Positions 33,723-43,341 are shown, counted from the first letter of the stretch. The stretch is DNA of 64,000 nucleotides from Luteibacter rhizovicinus DSM 16549 (GCF_001887595.1 NZ_CP017480.1:3624001-3688000); one strand, 5' to 3'. The notes: generated by a model from the letters alone, not told the origin. Made by a program: numbers and translations.

Positions 33723-34157
33723 TCAGTTGACGGCGTAGAAAGCGTGGTCACCGATCTTGCGAACGATGCGGCTGGCGGACCAGCTCGGCGCGACGGCTAC
33801 GGTCGCGAAATGATCGGCCTGTGGAACATAAACCAGGCGTTCGCTCTTTGGCAGGCTCCAGTTATTGAGGGAGTCGCCGGCGATTTTCCACGCCTTGGTC
33901 CACGATACGAGATCGGTGATCTCGAAATCCTTCGGCGTCGTCGTGATTGCGAACTGGCGTGGCGCCGAGACGACTGCACACACCTTGTCGCCGCCCATGC
34001 CGCGATCGCGGCGCCGTAGGGCGACTTCCGCCACGGCGTACTGGCCGATGGTGGGTTCACTGCGTGCTTCGAGATAAACCGTCGTCGCCAGGCACGTCTG
34101 GTCAGCGAGGTGGCTAGGAAGGACGGACGCCATCCATAGCAAAGCGGAAAGTTTCAT
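33723..34157 (-). CDS. SleB-like cell wall hydrolase
   Basis: A 144-aa protein of the Hydrolase_2/SleB type. The N-terminal CLATTVYLEARSEPTIGQYA matches the catalytic YxEARxE motif; ITDLVSWTKAWKIAGD corresponds to the later FSWT region. SleB enzymes cleave peptidoglycan glycan strands. The N-terminus (KLSALLWMASVLPSH) is a weak signal peptide, consistent with periplasmic action. Function in a non-spore-former is general wall turnover. Confidence 0.78.
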   Translation of the reverse strand: MKLSALLWMASVLPSHLADQTCLATTVYLEARSEPTIGQYAVAEVALRRRDRGMGGDKVCAVVSAPRQFAITTTPKDFEITDLVSWTKAWKIAGDSLNNWSLPKSERLVYVPQADHFATVAVAPSWSASRIVRKIGDHAFYAVN

Positions 34158-34656
34158 GTGTATCTGCCTCCAACGAGCTTTTCCGTCACTTGCGGCATTC
34201 TTTGGAAAGAGCCATGGGGGACGTATGAGCGGTAGACGGGCGGGCAGGCCGTTACTACCTGGACCAACCGAGGACATTCGCTGTGAATCTGTTAGGCGAA
34301 CGAGTCGGGCGTCACACACTGTGACTGTACTAAACGGCTGTCCGGAGCCGTCCGGTAATGGGGGTGCACCGAAAGGGAGCGGCATCGCGCAATGGGCGGC
34401 GGCTCCGTCGGCTTACGACGCGCAGTGAGAAGGTGCGCGCGTTTCGTGCTCCGGTCGGTGGTCTGACCGGGTCGCGCCAGAACCGTCATCATCGACGGAT
34501 CGTCGCGGGTGTAACCGTGGCGCAACACCACGGACACTGAAATGGATCGGCGGAGCCTAGTAGCGGGATGCAAATTTGGCAAGTGCGTGCGCGGTACGGT
34601 TCAGCTTTTACTCACACACACCGTAGAACTTTATTTTACGAACGTGCTTGCAGAAC
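34158..34656. other. 499-bp intergenic region, no gene seen
   Basis: Between the cell-wall hydrolase and ygfZ. It contains a 15-bp inverted repeat GTCACACACTGTGAC (34311-34325) that may be an operator. Reading frames here are short, overlapping on both strands and without family features. The stretch 34600-34650 is AT-rich. Confidence 0.4.
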
Positions 34657-35448
34657 TCATGCATCGAACGTCGAAACGATGTGCAGACGCATGCCTTCGA
34701 TTTCAAGAGTGTCCGCCTGTACCACCGCATCATCCAATACGACAAGCGATATAGGCCTCGCTGTTGATGTGTTGCACATCAATACGGTGCCAACAGCTTT
34801 GCCGTCAATGCGCAGTGAATCTCCTTCAACGAGTGCGCGATCGCTTGTAACGGCATGCAGATGCTTCTTGTGACCGCCGAGATGATGCAGGCGTGCAGCG
34901 ATTTCCTGGCCGGGGAAACAACCTTTATTGAACGAGACGGCACTCAGGCGTTCCATCGAGAGCGCAGGTGGTAACAACGTGTCGATCGTTGCGTCGGGCA
35001 ACCATGCGTAACCTTTCTCGATGTGTCGTGCGTGCCATGCGTCGGTCGTTGCATTCGTCGCGTTGCTGTAACGCAGCGACGCGTCGCCTTCGCCGAAAAT
35101 GATCGCACCACTCGCATCTTCGATGGCGTGTGAATCGTCGAGCGCATCGCCGTCGTTCGTATGCAGTACGCCGGATACGACGATCTTCACCTTGGATCGA
35201 AAGACGAAACGACGCAGGTCGTTCGCGATCGCTTCGCCGTCGCCGCCACGGGGAAACGCGACGAAGCGCTCGTCCTCGGGGCGGGCAATCTGGAGCAAGG
35301 CGCGGACCCGGCCCTTGGGGTCGAGCCAGCCGCTCCATTGCCACCGGCCGGGAGCCAGCGCGAGGACATCGCTGCTGAACTGGGCATTGGCGAAGGAGGC
35401 CGCGTCGGGGCCGGTCAGGGTGATGCTGCGAGTGGTACGGCTCGGCAT
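34657..35448 (-). CDS. ygfZ: Folate-binding iron-sulfur protein factor YgfZ
   Basis: A 263-aa GcvT-like protein needed for assembly or repair of certain Fe-S enzymes. The signature FNKGCFPGQEIAARLHHLGG (K-G-C-x-x-G-Q-E) is intact. Start set at ATG 35448 (MPSRTTRS). It is divergent from the SDHAF4-like gene that heads the sdh operon, a natural neighbour because succinate dehydrogenase is an Fe-S enzyme. The 126-bp gap must hold both promoters. Confidence 0.9.
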   Translation of the reverse strand: MPSRTTRSITLTGPDAASFANAQFSSDVLALAPGRWQWSGWLDPKGRVRALLQIARPEDERFVAFPRGGDGEAIANDLRRFVFRSKVKIVVSGVLHTNDGDALDDSHAIEDASGAIIFGEGDASLRYSNATNATTDAWHARHIEKGYAWLPDATIDTLLPPALSMERLSAVSFNKGCFPGQEIAARLHHLGGHKKHLHAVTSDRALVEGDSLRIDGKAVGTVLMCNTSTARPISLVVLDDAVVQADTLEIEGMRLHIVSTFDA

Positions 35449-35574
35449 GGGGAGGCGCAAGGCAGGGCGGAGGCGTAAGATATACGGTCGGCCCAAGGGC
35501 AAACCAACCCTCTTCATGATCGTGAAGGTTGTGCTGCCGGGGCACAGGTATTACGCTTTTGGGGCTTTATAACC

Positions 35575-35742
35575 ATGTCCGACAATTCCTCCGAACCCAA
35601 AGACGCGAACGATTCCGCTCCGGCGAAACCGCTCGTCACGCCGGTCGTCCCCACGAACGGCGCGCCAGGGGTCGAGAAAGCGCCATTGGACCCAACGCGT
35701 TACGGCGACTGGGAAAAGAACGGACGCTGCATCGACTTCTGA
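35575..35742 (+). CDS. DUF1674/SDHAF4-like succinate dehydrogenase assembly protein
   Basis: A 55-aa protein, too short for routine ORF lists. A disordered Ser/Pro/Ala-rich N-terminus is followed by the conserved C-terminal motif DPTRYGDWEKNGRCIDF, the hallmark of DUF1674, whose eukaryotic member SDHAF4 binds flavinated SdhA and promotes complex II assembly. It lies 58 bp upstream of sdhC in the same direction, so it is probably the first gene of the sdh operon. The identification comes from motif and position and is quite sure; the biochemical role in this bacterium is inferred. Confidence 0.88.
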   Translation: MSDNSSEPKDANDSAPAKPLVTPVVPTNGAPGVEKAPLDPTRYGDWEKNGRCIDF

Positions 35743-35800
35743 GGATCGGAAGGCGAGGGAGACCGTCGGGCATCAGCGATTCCAATCCAGGATAGCCGCC

Positions 35801-36193
35801 ATGGCACAAACGGGACGACCGCTCTCACCGCATCTTCAGGTCTACAAGTGGCAAGTGCAGATGGCTTCCTCCATCCTGCATCGTGCCACCGGCATCATCC
35901 TCGCCGTCGGTAGCCTGCTCATCGTATGGGGCCTCGCTGCCCTCGCTGCCGGTCAGGACGCCTTCGCGACCTTTACCGCCTGCGCCACCAGCCTCCTCGG
36001 CACGATCGTCATGATCGGCTGGACCCTGGCCTTCTTCTACCACCTGTGCAACGGCATCCGTCACCTGGTCCAGGACACCGGCAAGGGTTACGCGATCGAG
36101 TCGTTCGTCCGTTCGAGCTGGATGGCGATCATCGTCTCCATCGTGCTCACGGTCGCCGTCTGGGCCTATGTACTGACCGGAGGCCACGCATGA
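35801..36193 (+). CDS. sdhC: Succinate dehydrogenase cytochrome b556 subunit
   Basis: Membrane anchor of complex II, 130 aa with three helices. The N-terminal RPLSPHLQVYKWQ signature, the quinone-site region SILHRATG, and the haem-ligand motif HLCNGIRHLVQD are present. The stop overlaps the sdhD start (ATGA). It passes electrons from the Fe-S subunit to ubiquinone in the inner membrane. Confidence 0.95.
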   Translation: MAQTGRPLSPHLQVYKWQVQMASSILHRATGIILAVGSLLIVWGLAALAAGQDAFATFTACATSLLGTIVMIGWTLAFFYHLCNGIRHLVQDTGKGYAIESFVRSSWMAIIVSIVLTVAVWAYVLTGGHA

Positions 36194-36576
36194 GCAAGGA
36201 CCTGCGTAACCCGCTCGCCCGCGCACGCGGCCTGGGCTCGGCGAAGGAAGGCGTTGGCCACTGGATGACCCAGCGGATCACGGCGCTCGCCCTGGTCTTC
36301 CTGACCTTGTGGTTCGTCATCACCGTGCTCGGCCTGATGCACACCGATTACGCCACGGCACGCGCGACCATCGCGAAGCCCTGGAACGCGGTGCTGCTCA
36401 TCGCTCTCGTCATCACCATGTTCAAGCACGCCGTGCTCGGCCTGCAGGTGGTGATCGAAGACTACGTCCACACCCGCTGGCTCGAAGTGGCCTCGCTGGT
36501 GCTCATCAAGTTCATCGCCGTACTCGCCGCGCTCATGGGCGTGCTGGCCGTGCTGCGCATCGCGCTCGGAAGCTGA
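36190..36576 (+). CDS. sdhD: Succinate dehydrogenase membrane anchor subunit
   Basis: Second anchor of complex II, 128 aa, three helices. HWMTQRITALAL and FKHAVLGLQVVIEDYVH carry the family's conserved His and the Asp-Tyr of the quinone site. It overlaps sdhC by 4 bp and ends 3 bp before sdhA. Confidence 0.94.
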   Translation: MSKDLRNPLARARGLGSAKEGVGHWMTQRITALALVFLTLWFVITVLGLMHTDYATARATIAKPWNAVLLIALVITMFKHAVLGLQVVIEDYVHTRWLEVASLVLIKFIAVLAALMGVLAVLRIALGS

Positions 36577-36579
36577 TCG

Positions 36580-38364
36580 ATGGAATCCTATAAGATTCAA
36601 CAACACAAGTACGACGTGATCGTGGTCGGCGCCGGTGGCGCAGGCCTGCGTGCCACGTTCGGCCTGGCCGAGAAGGGCCTCAAGGCCGCGTGCATCACCA
36701 AGGTCTTCCCGACCCGTTCGCATACCGTTGCTGCGCAGGGTGGTATTTCCGCCGCGCTCGGCAACATGGGCGAGGACGACTGGCGTTATCACTTCTACGA
36801 CACGATCAAGGGCTCCGACTGGCTCGGCGACCAGGACGCGATCGAATACATGTGCCGTGAGGCCATTCCGGCCATCATCGAGCTGGAACACTACGGCGTG
36901 CCGTTCTCGCGTACCGAGGAAGGCAAGATCTACCAGCGTCCGTTCGGCGGCATGACCACGCATTACGGCCAGGGCACCGCGCAGCGCACCTGCGCCGCGG
37001 CCGATCGTACCGGTCACGCCATCCTGCATACGCTCTACCAGCAGGCCCTGGCGCACGACGCCACGTTCTTCATCGAATACTTCGCCATCGACCTCGTGTT
37101 CGAGGATGGCAAGTGCGTGGGCGTGCTCGCCCTCGACATGAACGAAGGCACCCTGCACCTGTTCCGCGGCCACGCCGTGGTCATGGCGACGGGTGGCTAC
37201 GGCCGCGCCTACTTCAGCGCGACCTCGGCGCACACCTGCACGGGCGACGGTGGCGGCATGGTGCTGCGCTCCGGCCTGCCGCTGCAGGACATGGAGTTCG
37301 TGCAGTTCCACCCGACCGGTATCTACGGCGCGGGTTGCCTGATCACCGAGGGTGTCCGCGGTGAAGGTGGCTACCTGACCAACTCCGAGGGTGAGCGCTT
37401 CATGGAGCGCTACGCGCCGAACGCGAAGGACCTCGCCTCGCGCGACGTCGTGAGCCGCGCGATGACCATCGAGATCCGCGAAGGTCGCGGTGTGGGCCCG
37501 AAGAAGGACCACATCCACCTCAACCTGATGCACCTCGGTCCCGAGGTCATCAACGAGCGTCTCCCGGGTATCGCCGAGTCGGCACGCATCTTCGCCGGCG
37601 TCGACGTGACCAAGGAGCCGATCCCGGTCCTGCCGACGGTCCACTACAACATGGGCGGCATCCCGACCAACTATCACGGCGAAGTCGTGACCAAGCGCGA
37701 CGACGATCCGGATTCGATCGTGCCGGGCCTGTTCGCCATTGGCGAAGCGGCCTGCGTGTCGGTCCACGGTGCGAACCGCCTGGGCTCGAACTCGCTGCTC
37801 GACCTGGTCGTGTTCGGTCGCGCCGTGTCGCATCGTTGCGCCGAGCTGATCACCACGGGCACGCCGCACAAGGATCTCCCGGCCAATGCGCTGGACAAGA
37901 TCCTGGCCCGCTTCGACGCCTTGCGTCACGCCGATGGCAGCAAGCCGACCGCCGACATCCGCGCCGAAATGCAGATGACGATGCAGTCGGACGCCGCGGT
38001 GTTCCGCACGGGCGAGACGCTGAAGGAAGGCAAGGCGAAGATCTCCGAGGTCTATTCCTCGTTCGCCCAGGTCAAGGTCAGCGATCGTTCGATGGTCTGG
38101 AACTCCGACCTGATCGAAACACTGGAACTGTCCAACCTGCTCGCGCAGGCGGTGGCCACGATGCATTCGGCGGAACAGCGCCCGGAAAGCCGCGGCGCGC
38201 ATGCCCGCGAAGATTTCCCGGATCGCGACGACCACGACTGGCAGAAGCACACGCTGGTGTGGATCGACGAAGCAGGCAAGTCCAGCTTCGACTTCCGCCC
38301 GGTGCATATGTACACCCTGACGGACGACGTTGAAGTCGTACCGCCGAAAAAGCGCGTTTACTGA
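36580..38364 (+). CDS. sdhA: Succinate dehydrogenase flavoprotein subunit
   Basis: Catalytic subunit of complex II (succinate to fumarate), 594 aa. FAD-binding [14 protein letters not shown], the covalent-FAD His in [10 protein letters not shown], active-site motifs [11 protein letters not shown] and [10 protein letters not shown], and the [20 protein letters not shown] capping segment are all seen. Length matches the family. The gene sits between the anchors and sdhB in the canonical order. Confidence 0.97.
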   Translation: MESYKIQQHKYDVIVVGAGGAGLRATFGLAEKGLKAACITKVFPTRSHTVAAQGGISAALGNMGEDDWRYHFYDTIKGSDWLGDQDAIEYMCREAIPAIIELEHYGVPFSRTEEGKIYQRPFGGMTTHYGQGTAQRTCAAADRTGHAILHTLYQQALAHDATFFIEYFAIDLVFEDGKCVGVLALDMNEGTLHLFRGHAVVMATGGYGRAYFSATSAHTCTGDGGGMVLRSGLPLQDMEFVQFHPTGIYGAGCLITEGVRGEGGYLTNSEGERFMERYAPNAKDLASRDVVSRAMTIEIREGRGVGPKKDHIHLNLMHLGPEVINERLPGIAESARIFAGVDVTKEPIPVLPTVHYNMGGIPTNYHGEVVTKRDDDPDSIVPGLFAIGEAACVSVHGANRLGSNSLLDLVVFGRAVSHRCAELITTGTPHKDLPANALDKILARFDALRHADGSKPTADIRAEMQMTMQSDAAVFRTGETLKEGKAKISEVYSSFAQVKVSDRSMVWNSDLIETLELSNLLAQAVATMHSAEQRPESRGAHAREDFPDRDDHDWQKHTLVWIDEAGKSSFDFRPVHMYTLTDDVEVVPPKKRVY

Positions 38365-38385
38365 TACCGGACCGGAGAGGCAATC

Positions 38386-39171
38386 GTGGCAGAGTTCACG
38401 CTACCCAAGAATTCCAAGATCCAGGCCGGCAAGCATTTCCCGGCGAAGGGCGCGAAGAACGTGCGCACCTTCAAGGTCTATCGCTGGACGCCGGACGACG
38501 GCCAGAATCCGCGCACCGACACGTACGAAGTGGATCTCGATACGTGCGGCCCGATGGTTCTCGACGCCCTGCTGAAGATCAAGAATGAGATCGACTCGAC
38601 GCTCTCGCTGCGCCGCTCGTGCCGTGAAGGCATCTGCGGATCGTGCGCGATGAACATCGACGGCACGAACACCCTGGCCTGCACCCGTGCGATCGACGAG
38701 TGCAGCAGTGGGACGGTCGCCATCTACCCGCTGCCGCACATGCCGGTGGTGAAGGACCTGGTGCCCGACCTCACGCATTTCTACGCGCAGTTCGCGTCGA
38801 TCAAGCCGTGGATGCGTACGCAGAGCCCGGCGCCGGCCGACAAGGAGCGCCTGCAGTCGCCGGAAGACCGCAAGAAGCTCGACGGTCTCTACGAGTGCAT
38901 CCTCTGCGCGTGCTGCTCCACCTCGTGCCCGAGCTATTGGTGGAACGGCGACCGTTACCTCGGTCCGGCGATCCTCCTGCAGGCTTACCGCTGGATCGTC
39001 GACAGCCGTGACGAAGACACCGGTAACCGCCTGGACGATCTCGAAGATCCGTTCAAGCTCTACCGTTGCCACACGATCATGAACTGCGCGCGGACCTGCC
39101 CGAAGGGTCTCAACCCGGCCAAGGCGATCGCGGAGATCAAGAAGCTGATCGTGCAGCGTCGCTCGGCCTGA
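38386..39171 (+). CDS. sdhB: Succinate dehydrogenase iron-sulfur subunit
   Basis: A 261-aa electron-transfer subunit. 2Fe-2S ligands in [15 protein letters not shown] and LAC, 4Fe-4S ligands in [13 protein letters not shown], and 3Fe-4S ligands in [15 protein letters not shown] are all present. Start is GTG at 38386 with GGAGAGG 6-12 bp upstream. A REP palindrome follows the stop by 9 bp. Confidence 0.97.
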   Translation: MAEFTLPKNSKIQAGKHFPAKGAKNVRTFKVYRWTPDDGQNPRTDTYEVDLDTCGPMVLDALLKIKNEIDSTLSLRRSCREGICGSCAMNIDGTNTLACTRAIDECSSGTVAIYPLPHMPVVKDLVPDLTHFYAQFASIKPWMRTQSPAPADKERLQSPEDRKKLDGLYECILCACCSTSCPSYWWNGDRYLGPAILLQAYRWIVDSRDEDTGNRLDDLEDPFKLYRCHTIMNCARTCPKGLNPAKAIAEIKKLIVQRRSA

Positions 39172-39180
39172 TAAGAACAG

Positions 39181-39206
39181 GTAGGAGCCGATTCATCGGC
39201 TCCTAC
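39181..39206. repeat. Full REP palindrome between sdhB and sdhE
   Basis: A perfect 26-bp palindrome: arms GTAGGAGCCGAT and ATCGGCTCCTAC around TC. It is a complete back-to-back REP hairpin and ends 1 bp before the first possible ATG of sdhE. Confidence 0.88.
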
Positions 39207-39207
39207 A

Positions 39208-39480
39208 ATGAGCGTTTTAGAGCCTTACGGTATGGAAGAAGCCCGCCTCAAGCGACTACGTTGGCGTACCCGCCGTGGGACGCGCGAGCTCGATCGCCTG
39301 TTTGGGGGCTGGCTGGACGAGCGTTACGCCGACGCCGATGAGGCGAAGCGGATGGCATTCGACGAACTGCTGGACGTGCAGGATCCCGATCTCTGGGATT
39401 GGGTGATGGGTCATGCCACCGCCCCTCGCGACGACTGGCAGGCGATCATCGATGAGATCCGCGCACGGCATCAGCTTTGA
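39208..39480 (+). CDS. sdhE: FAD assembly factor SdhE
   Basis: Small all-helical protein (90 aa from ATG 39208) that promotes covalent FAD attachment to SdhA. The family region RLRWRTRRGTRELDRLFGGW carries the RG(x)xE motif, followed by FDELLDVQDPDLWDWVMG. The ATG at 39208 lies against the REP hairpin with no ribosome site; the second ATG at 39232 (MEEARLKR) fits the usual N-terminus better. It is downstream of sdhB and upstream of a YgfX-like gene, as in many gammaproteobacteria. Confidence 0.9.
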   Translation: MSVLEPYGMEEARLKRLRWRTRRGTRELDRLFGGWLDERYADADEAKRMAFDELLDVQDPDLWDWVMGHATAPRDDWQAIIDEIRARHQL

Positions 39481-39862
39481 CGTCAGGCCTTCGGCCCGTT
39501 TGAGTCGTTTCGTACTTTTGATCGTCGCACTCGCGACCATCGCCCCCTTGTTCACCTCGCTGCCCTGGATAGCTCGCTTGGCCCTGGCCGGCCTCATTGC
39601 CGCCGTCGGGCTCGTGCGTGCGGCGCATGGTCGCAGTCCGGTCCTGAATCAGCTGGATTGGGCGTTCGACGGTCTCTGGACGGTCAGGGAGCGCTCGGGA
39701 CGCACGTATCCGGCCGAACTCGTGGCCTCGCGCGTGGTCGGAACCTCGGTCTTCCTGCATTTTCGCTGGAATGGCCGGGCAGGGCATGTGGCCCTGCTTC
39801 CCGACAACACCGATGCGGACCACTTGCGCGTCCTCAGGGCCCGGCTCCCGGCGGCGCGCTGA
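39452..39862 (+). CDS. YgfX/CptA-like membrane protein
   Basis: A 136-aa protein overlapping sdhE by 29 bp. Two N-terminal membrane helices (about 20-38 and 42-60) are followed by a small beta domain (DGLWTVRERSGRTYPAELV, then VFLHFRWNGRAGHVALLPD) and a conserved R-V-L-R-A-R-L ending. This is the layout of YgfX (CptA), the usual sdhE partner, once called a toxin acting on cytoskeletal proteins. Sequence similarity in this family is low, so the call relies partly on gene order. Confidence 0.72.
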   Translation: MRSAHGISFDVRPSARLSRFVLLIVALATIAPLFTSLPWIARLALAGLIAAVGLVRAAHGRSPVLNQLDWAFDGLWTVRERSGRTYPAELVASRVVGTSVFLHFRWNGRAGHVALLPDNTDADHLRVLRARLPAAR

Positions 39863-39960
39863 GGCCGCCAGCTTGCCGGAACCGGCGGCATCGGGCACTC
39901 TGCCGCGCGGTGCATGCCTTTCGTGGCGGGCTCCCTTCTTACAGGCTGCGATCGACAGGT

Positions 39961-41202
39961 ATGTTCAGACCCCTCGAACTCTTCATCGGACTGCGCTACA
40001 CGCGCGCCAAGCGTCGCAACCAGTTCATCTCGTTCATCTCCACGGTGTCGATCGTCTGCATCGCGATCAGCGTCACGGCGCTGATCACCGTGATGTCGGT
40101 GATGAACGGTTTCGACAGCGAACTGCGCACGCGCATTCTCGGCGCCGTGTCGCACGTCACCGTGTCCGGTATCGACGATACCGTGCAGAACTGGCAGACC
40201 GCGGTGAAAACGGCCGAGGGCACCAAGCATGTGCTCGGCGCCGCGCCGTACGTCGAAACCCAGGCCTTCCTGCAGGCCAAGCGCCCCAGCGGTGCGCTGA
40301 TCCGCGGCGTGGTGCCGTCGATGGAGCCGAATGTCTCCGACCTCGACAAGCACATGGTCGAAGGCAAGATGGCCGATCTCACGGACCGCAGCTGGAAGAT
40401 CATCCTGGGCCGCGAGCTGGCCCTCACGCTGGGCGTCAACGTCGGTGACAAGCTCACCGTCGTCGTGCCGCAGTTCACGGCCACGCCCATGGGTGCGGTG
40501 CCGAAGCTGCGCAGCTTCACGGTGAGCGGTATCTTCGAGCTGGGCATGCAGGAGTACGACGCGAACCTCGCGCTGGTTTCCATGCCCGACGCCGAGCGCC
40601 TCAATGGCCTCGAAGGCCCGACCGGTATCCGCATCAAGCTCGACGACATGCGCCAGGCGTGGCCGGTCGCCCAGCAGCTGGTGAACAAGCTGGGCCAGGC
40701 TTATCGCGTCGAAACCTGGATGGACACGCACGCCAACTTCTTCCGTGCGATCGACATGGAGAAGACGGTGATGTTCGTCATCCTGTCGCTGATCATCCTG
40801 GTCGCCGTGATCAACCTCATTTCCATGCTGATGATGCTGGTGACCGACAAGCAGGCCGATATCGCGATCCTGCGTACGCTGGGTTCCACGCCGCGCAGCA
40901 TCATGGGCATGTTCATGGTCCAGGGCATCCTGGTCGGTGTGGTCGGTATCGGCTTCGGCGTGCTCCTGGGTGGACTGCTCTCGTTCAACTTGCCGGCCAT
41001 CGTGAAGTGGATCGAGCACGTCACCGGGCAGACCTTCCTCTCGCCGGACGTCTACTACATCAGCGAATTGCCGAGTCAGCTGCTCTGGTCCGACGTGGGC
41101 TGGGTGGTGCTGGTGACCTTCATCTTCTCCCTGCTGGCTACGCTGTATCCGGCGTGGCGTGCCTCGCGCACGCAGCCCGCCCAGGCGCTCCGTTATGAAT
41201 AA
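39961..41202 (+). CDS. lolC: Lipoprotein-releasing ABC transporter permease (LolC/E family)
   Basis: A 413-aa inner-membrane subunit of the Lol complex, which extracts lipoproteins for transfer to the outer membrane. It shows the N-terminal [18 protein letters not shown] motif, four membrane helices (one N-terminal, three C-terminal), a large periplasmic domain (about 45-265), and the C-terminal [20 protein letters not shown]. Only one permease gene adjoins lolD, so a single LolF-like permease replacing the LolC/LolE pair is possible. It overlaps lolD by 8 bp. Confidence 0.92.
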   Translation: MFRPLELFIGLRYTRAKRRNQFISFISTVSIVCIAISVTALITVMSVMNGFDSELRTRILGAVSHVTVSGIDDTVQNWQTAVKTAEGTKHVLGAAPYVETQAFLQAKRPSGALIRGVVPSMEPNVSDLDKHMVEGKMADLTDRSWKIILGRELALTLGVNVGDKLTVVVPQFTATPMGAVPKLRSFTVSGIFELGMQEYDANLALVSMPDAERLNGLEGPTGIRIKLDDMRQAWPVAQQLVNKLGQAYRVETWMDTHANFFRAIDMEKTVMFVILSLIILVAVINLISMLMMLVTDKQADIAILRTLGSTPRSIMGMFMVQGILVGVVGIGFGVLLGGLLSFNLPAIVKWIEHVTGQTFLSPDVYYISELPSQLLWSDVGWVVLVTFIFSLLATLYPAWRASRTQPAQALRYE

Positions 41203-41887
41203 GACGAACGACGACATCGTCCTGCGCGCCACCGGCGTCGCCAAGGTCTACGAGGAAGGCGACCTGCGTACAGGCGTGCTTTCCAATGTGAATTTCGCCC
41301 TGCGTCGCGGCGAGACCATGTCGATTGTCGGCGCGTCCGGCTCGGGCAAGTCGACCCTGCTGCACATCATCGGTGGCCTGGATACGCTGACGGCCGGCAA
41401 GGTCGAGGTCAACGGTCGCGTGCTGTCCGAGTTGTCGGATGCCGAACGCGGTCGCGAGCGCAATCGCTCGCTCGGCTTCATCTACCAGTTCCACCATCTG
41501 CTGCCCGAGTTCACCGCCCTGGAGAACGTGTGCATGCCGCTGCTCATTCGCGGCGTTTCCATCGCGCAGGCGCAGAAAGAGGCGACGGCCTTGCTCGATC
41601 GCGTCGGCCTGAGCGCTCGGCTGCGTCATCGCCCGGCCGAGATGTCCGGTGGCGAGCGTCAACGCTGCGCCGTGGCGCGTGCGCTGGTGACACGCCCGGC
41701 CTGCGTGCTCGGCGATGAGCCGACGGGCAACCTGGACGAGGCGAACGCCGCGGCGGTGTACGAGCTGATGGTCGAGCTCAACCACGAGATCGGCACGAGC
41801 TTCGTGCTGGTAACCCACGACACGCGCCTGGCCGGTCGCATGGACCGGACGCTGGAGCTGCACTCGGGCGAGCTGCACGAGCGCTGA
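41195..41887 (+). CDS. lolD: Lipoprotein-releasing ABC transporter ATP-binding protein LolD
   Basis: ATPase of the Lol complex, 230 aa. Walker [14 protein letters not shown]-loop [17 protein letters not shown] (the LolD-type LLPEF), signature [16 protein letters not shown], Walker [12 protein letters not shown] and switch VTHD. ATG at 41195 lies inside the end of lolC, so the pair is translationally coupled. Confidence 0.96.
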   Translation: MNKTNDDIVLRATGVAKVYEEGDLRTGVLSNVNFALRRGETMSIVGASGSGKSTLLHIIGGLDTLTAGKVEVNGRVLSELSDAERGRERNRSLGFIYQFHHLLPEFTALENVCMPLLIRGVSIAQAQKEATALLDRVGLSARLRHRPAEMSGGERQRCAVARALVTRPACVLGDEPTGNLDEANAAAVYELMVELNHEIGTSFVLVTHDTRLAGRMDRTLELHSGELHER

Positions 41888-41901
41888 CCCTTTTAAGAAC
41901 A

Positions 41902-41980
41902 TGTGGGAGCCGCTTCAGCGGCGAAAAGCCAACGGAGCGGTGACGCTGCAACGCTAATCGCCGATGAATCGGCTCCCACA
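41902..41980. repeat. REP pair with 33-bp class A spacer
   Basis: Direct unit 41902-41924 (CTTCAG variety) and inverted unit 41958-41980 (TTCATC variety) enclose a 33-bp spacer beginning AAAGCCAACGGAGCGG. The same spacer recurs at 52550 and, inverted, at 56029. Confidence 0.88.
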
Positions 41981-41996
41981 ACAGCGCGGGCGATGC

Positions 41997-42758
41997 CTAG
42001 ATGGCTCTTGTGACGACGCGCTGTGCGGCGGCCCGGCCGGCCGCGTCGGCCAGCGCGACAACGGCGTAGTTATGCCAGCCGTCGGACCAGTAATTCGCCA
42101 GCAGGCCGTTGTCCTCGCGCTCGCCGCGGGGTAGCAGGCGCCGGGCCGCTCCCGGCGGCCGCACGTAGAAACTCACCGTATGGCCGTTGCCGTCGTCGTA
42201 GAGGACCATCGCCGCCGGCCCCTGGTCGGTGGCGAAGAGCCGGCCGCCCATGGGACGGAAGCCGGCGTCGGCGAGATCGGGCAGGTGCACGGTGGCACCG
42301 ACGCGTCCGGCCAGCCAGGCACGCAGATCGCCTTCATTGCCGGTGGTGATGTCCATGCCCACGCCGTGATCCACGGCGAGGAGCTGGTAGGCCTGCATGG
42401 CGTCCGCCATCGGCGCGATGGCGCCGGTGCCCATGCCGCGTGCGGCCCAGCCACCGATACCGCCCAGCGCCAGGCACAGGACCAGGCCAGCGGCCATCGC
42501 CACCCGGCTTACGCGACGATGGTGCCGCCGGTTGCGGATGACGACCGGGTCCAGGGCAGCCTCGAGGGAGGGCGCCGTACCGAGATCCCCAGCCAGCAGG
42601 GTGCGCAGTTGCTGGGCATCCTGGCGCCATGCGTGCACTTCCTCGGCGTGCTCGGCGTGGCGGCTGAGGTAACGCTCCACTTCGCCACGACGTACACCGT
42701 CGAGGTGGCCGTCGACGTAGGCGTGGATGTCGTGTTCGCTGGGAGGCGTGGTGTTCAT
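41997..42758 (-). CDS. Anti-sigma factor (membrane)
   Basis: A 253-aa membrane protein: an N-terminal anti-sigma domain (about 1-60, HDIHAYVDGHLDGVRRGEVE), one membrane helix (about 86-106, VAMAAGLVLCLALGGIGGW), and a periplasmic C-terminal domain. It lacks the Cys residues of zinc-type anti-sigma domains. Its ATG overlaps the stop of the sigma gene (ATGA). It should hold the sigma factor at the membrane until an oxidative or envelope signal arrives. Confidence 0.87.
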   Translation of the reverse strand: MNTTPPSEHDIHAYVDGHLDGVRRGEVERYLSRHAEHAEEVHAWRQDAQQLRTLLAGDLGTAPSLEAALDPVVIRNRRHHRRVSRVAMAAGLVLCLALGGIGGWAARGMGTGAIAPMADAMQAYQLLAVDHGVGMDITTGNEGDLRAWLAGRVGATVHLPDLADAGFRPMGGRLFATDQGPAAMVLYDDGNGHTVSFYVRPPGAARRLLPRGEREDNGLLANYWSDGWHNYAVVALADAAGRAAAQRVVTRAI

Positions 42759-43270
42759 TTCAGCAGTCGCAGGGGAGGGGCTTCGGTACTGCCGCCCTCG
42801 CCGAGCAGGCGCAGGGCGCGGCGGGCGCGGGAGAGACGGGACATGACGGTGCCGATGGGGATCTCGAGAATGTCGGCCACTTCCTGGTAGCTCATGCCCT
42901 CGACCGTGATCCAGAGCAACAGGCTGCGCTGTTCCACCGGCAGGCTGGCGAAGGCGGCCAGCGTGGAGTTGGCGATGGCGACGCGTTCGGCCGAGGGCCA
43001 GGTCGGCTCGTCCTCGTGCAAGCTGCCGAGGAACCGGGCATAACGGGTGGCGCGGCGCTTTCCATCCAGGAACAGGCGGTACAAGATCGCAAACAGCCAG
43101 GCGCGCAGACTCTCGTCTTCACGGCGAGACGCCCATTTCGAGAGGGCGCGCTCGACCGTCGACTGAACCAGATCGTCCGCCGCGAAGGGGTCACGAGCAA
43201 GCCACAGCGCGAAGCGCCGCAAACGCGGCAGCATCGGTCTGAGGGCTTCATCGATTCGCGGATCGGGCAT
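42755..43270 (-). CDS. ECF-type RNA polymerase sigma factor
   Basis: A 171-aa sigma-70 family member. Region 2 (FALWLARDPFAADDLVQSTV, WLFAILYRLFLDGKR) recognises the -10 element; region 4 (SLPVEQRSLLLWITVEGMSY, IPIGTVMSRLSRARRALR) recognises the -35. Start chosen at ATG 43270 with GAGG upstream. It is divergent from the catalase-like peroxidase operon, and both starts are preceded by GGAATA-N16-GTC, implying autoregulation and control of the peroxidase. Confidence 0.92.
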   Translation of the reverse strand: MPDPRIDEALRPMLPRLRRFALWLARDPFAADDLVQSTVERALSKWASRREDESLRAWLFAILYRLFLDGKRRATRYARFLGSLHEDEPTWPSAERVAIANSTLAAFASLPVEQRSLLLWITVEGMSYQEVADILEIPIGTVMSRLSRARRALRLLGEGGSTEAPPLRLLK

Positions 43271-43316
43271 GCCGGGCCTCTTCACCTGGGCGTTCCATCA
43301 CGGTCCATCACTATCA

Positions 43317-43341
43317 GACGCCGTTCGGGAGGAAATATTCC
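43317..43341 (-). promoter_or_regulatory. Predicted ECF promoter for the sigma gene
   Basis: On the minus strand GGAATA (43341-43336), 16 bp, then GTC (43319-43317), about 47 bp upstream of the sigma start. It is identical in motif and spacing to the plus-strand promoter next to it. Confidence 0.6.

Noticed and set aside
34311-34325. CRP/Clp-type binding site
   Set aside because: The repeat reads GTCACA-CAC-TGTGAC, with half-sites in the opposite order to the TGTGA-N6-TCACA consensus.
34292-34582. Possible 96-aa gene on the minus strand
   Set aside because: No ribosome site, no motif, unusual composition, and overlapping frames on the other strand.
36166-38307. 713-codon open frame on the minus strand
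   Set aside because: It is antisense to sdhD and sdhA, which are certain; the frame is a shadow of codon bias.
41902-41980. Insertion-sequence ends (inverted repeats)
   Set aside because: The enclosed DNA is only 33 bp and recurs at other REP pairs, so these are BIME units, not IS termini.
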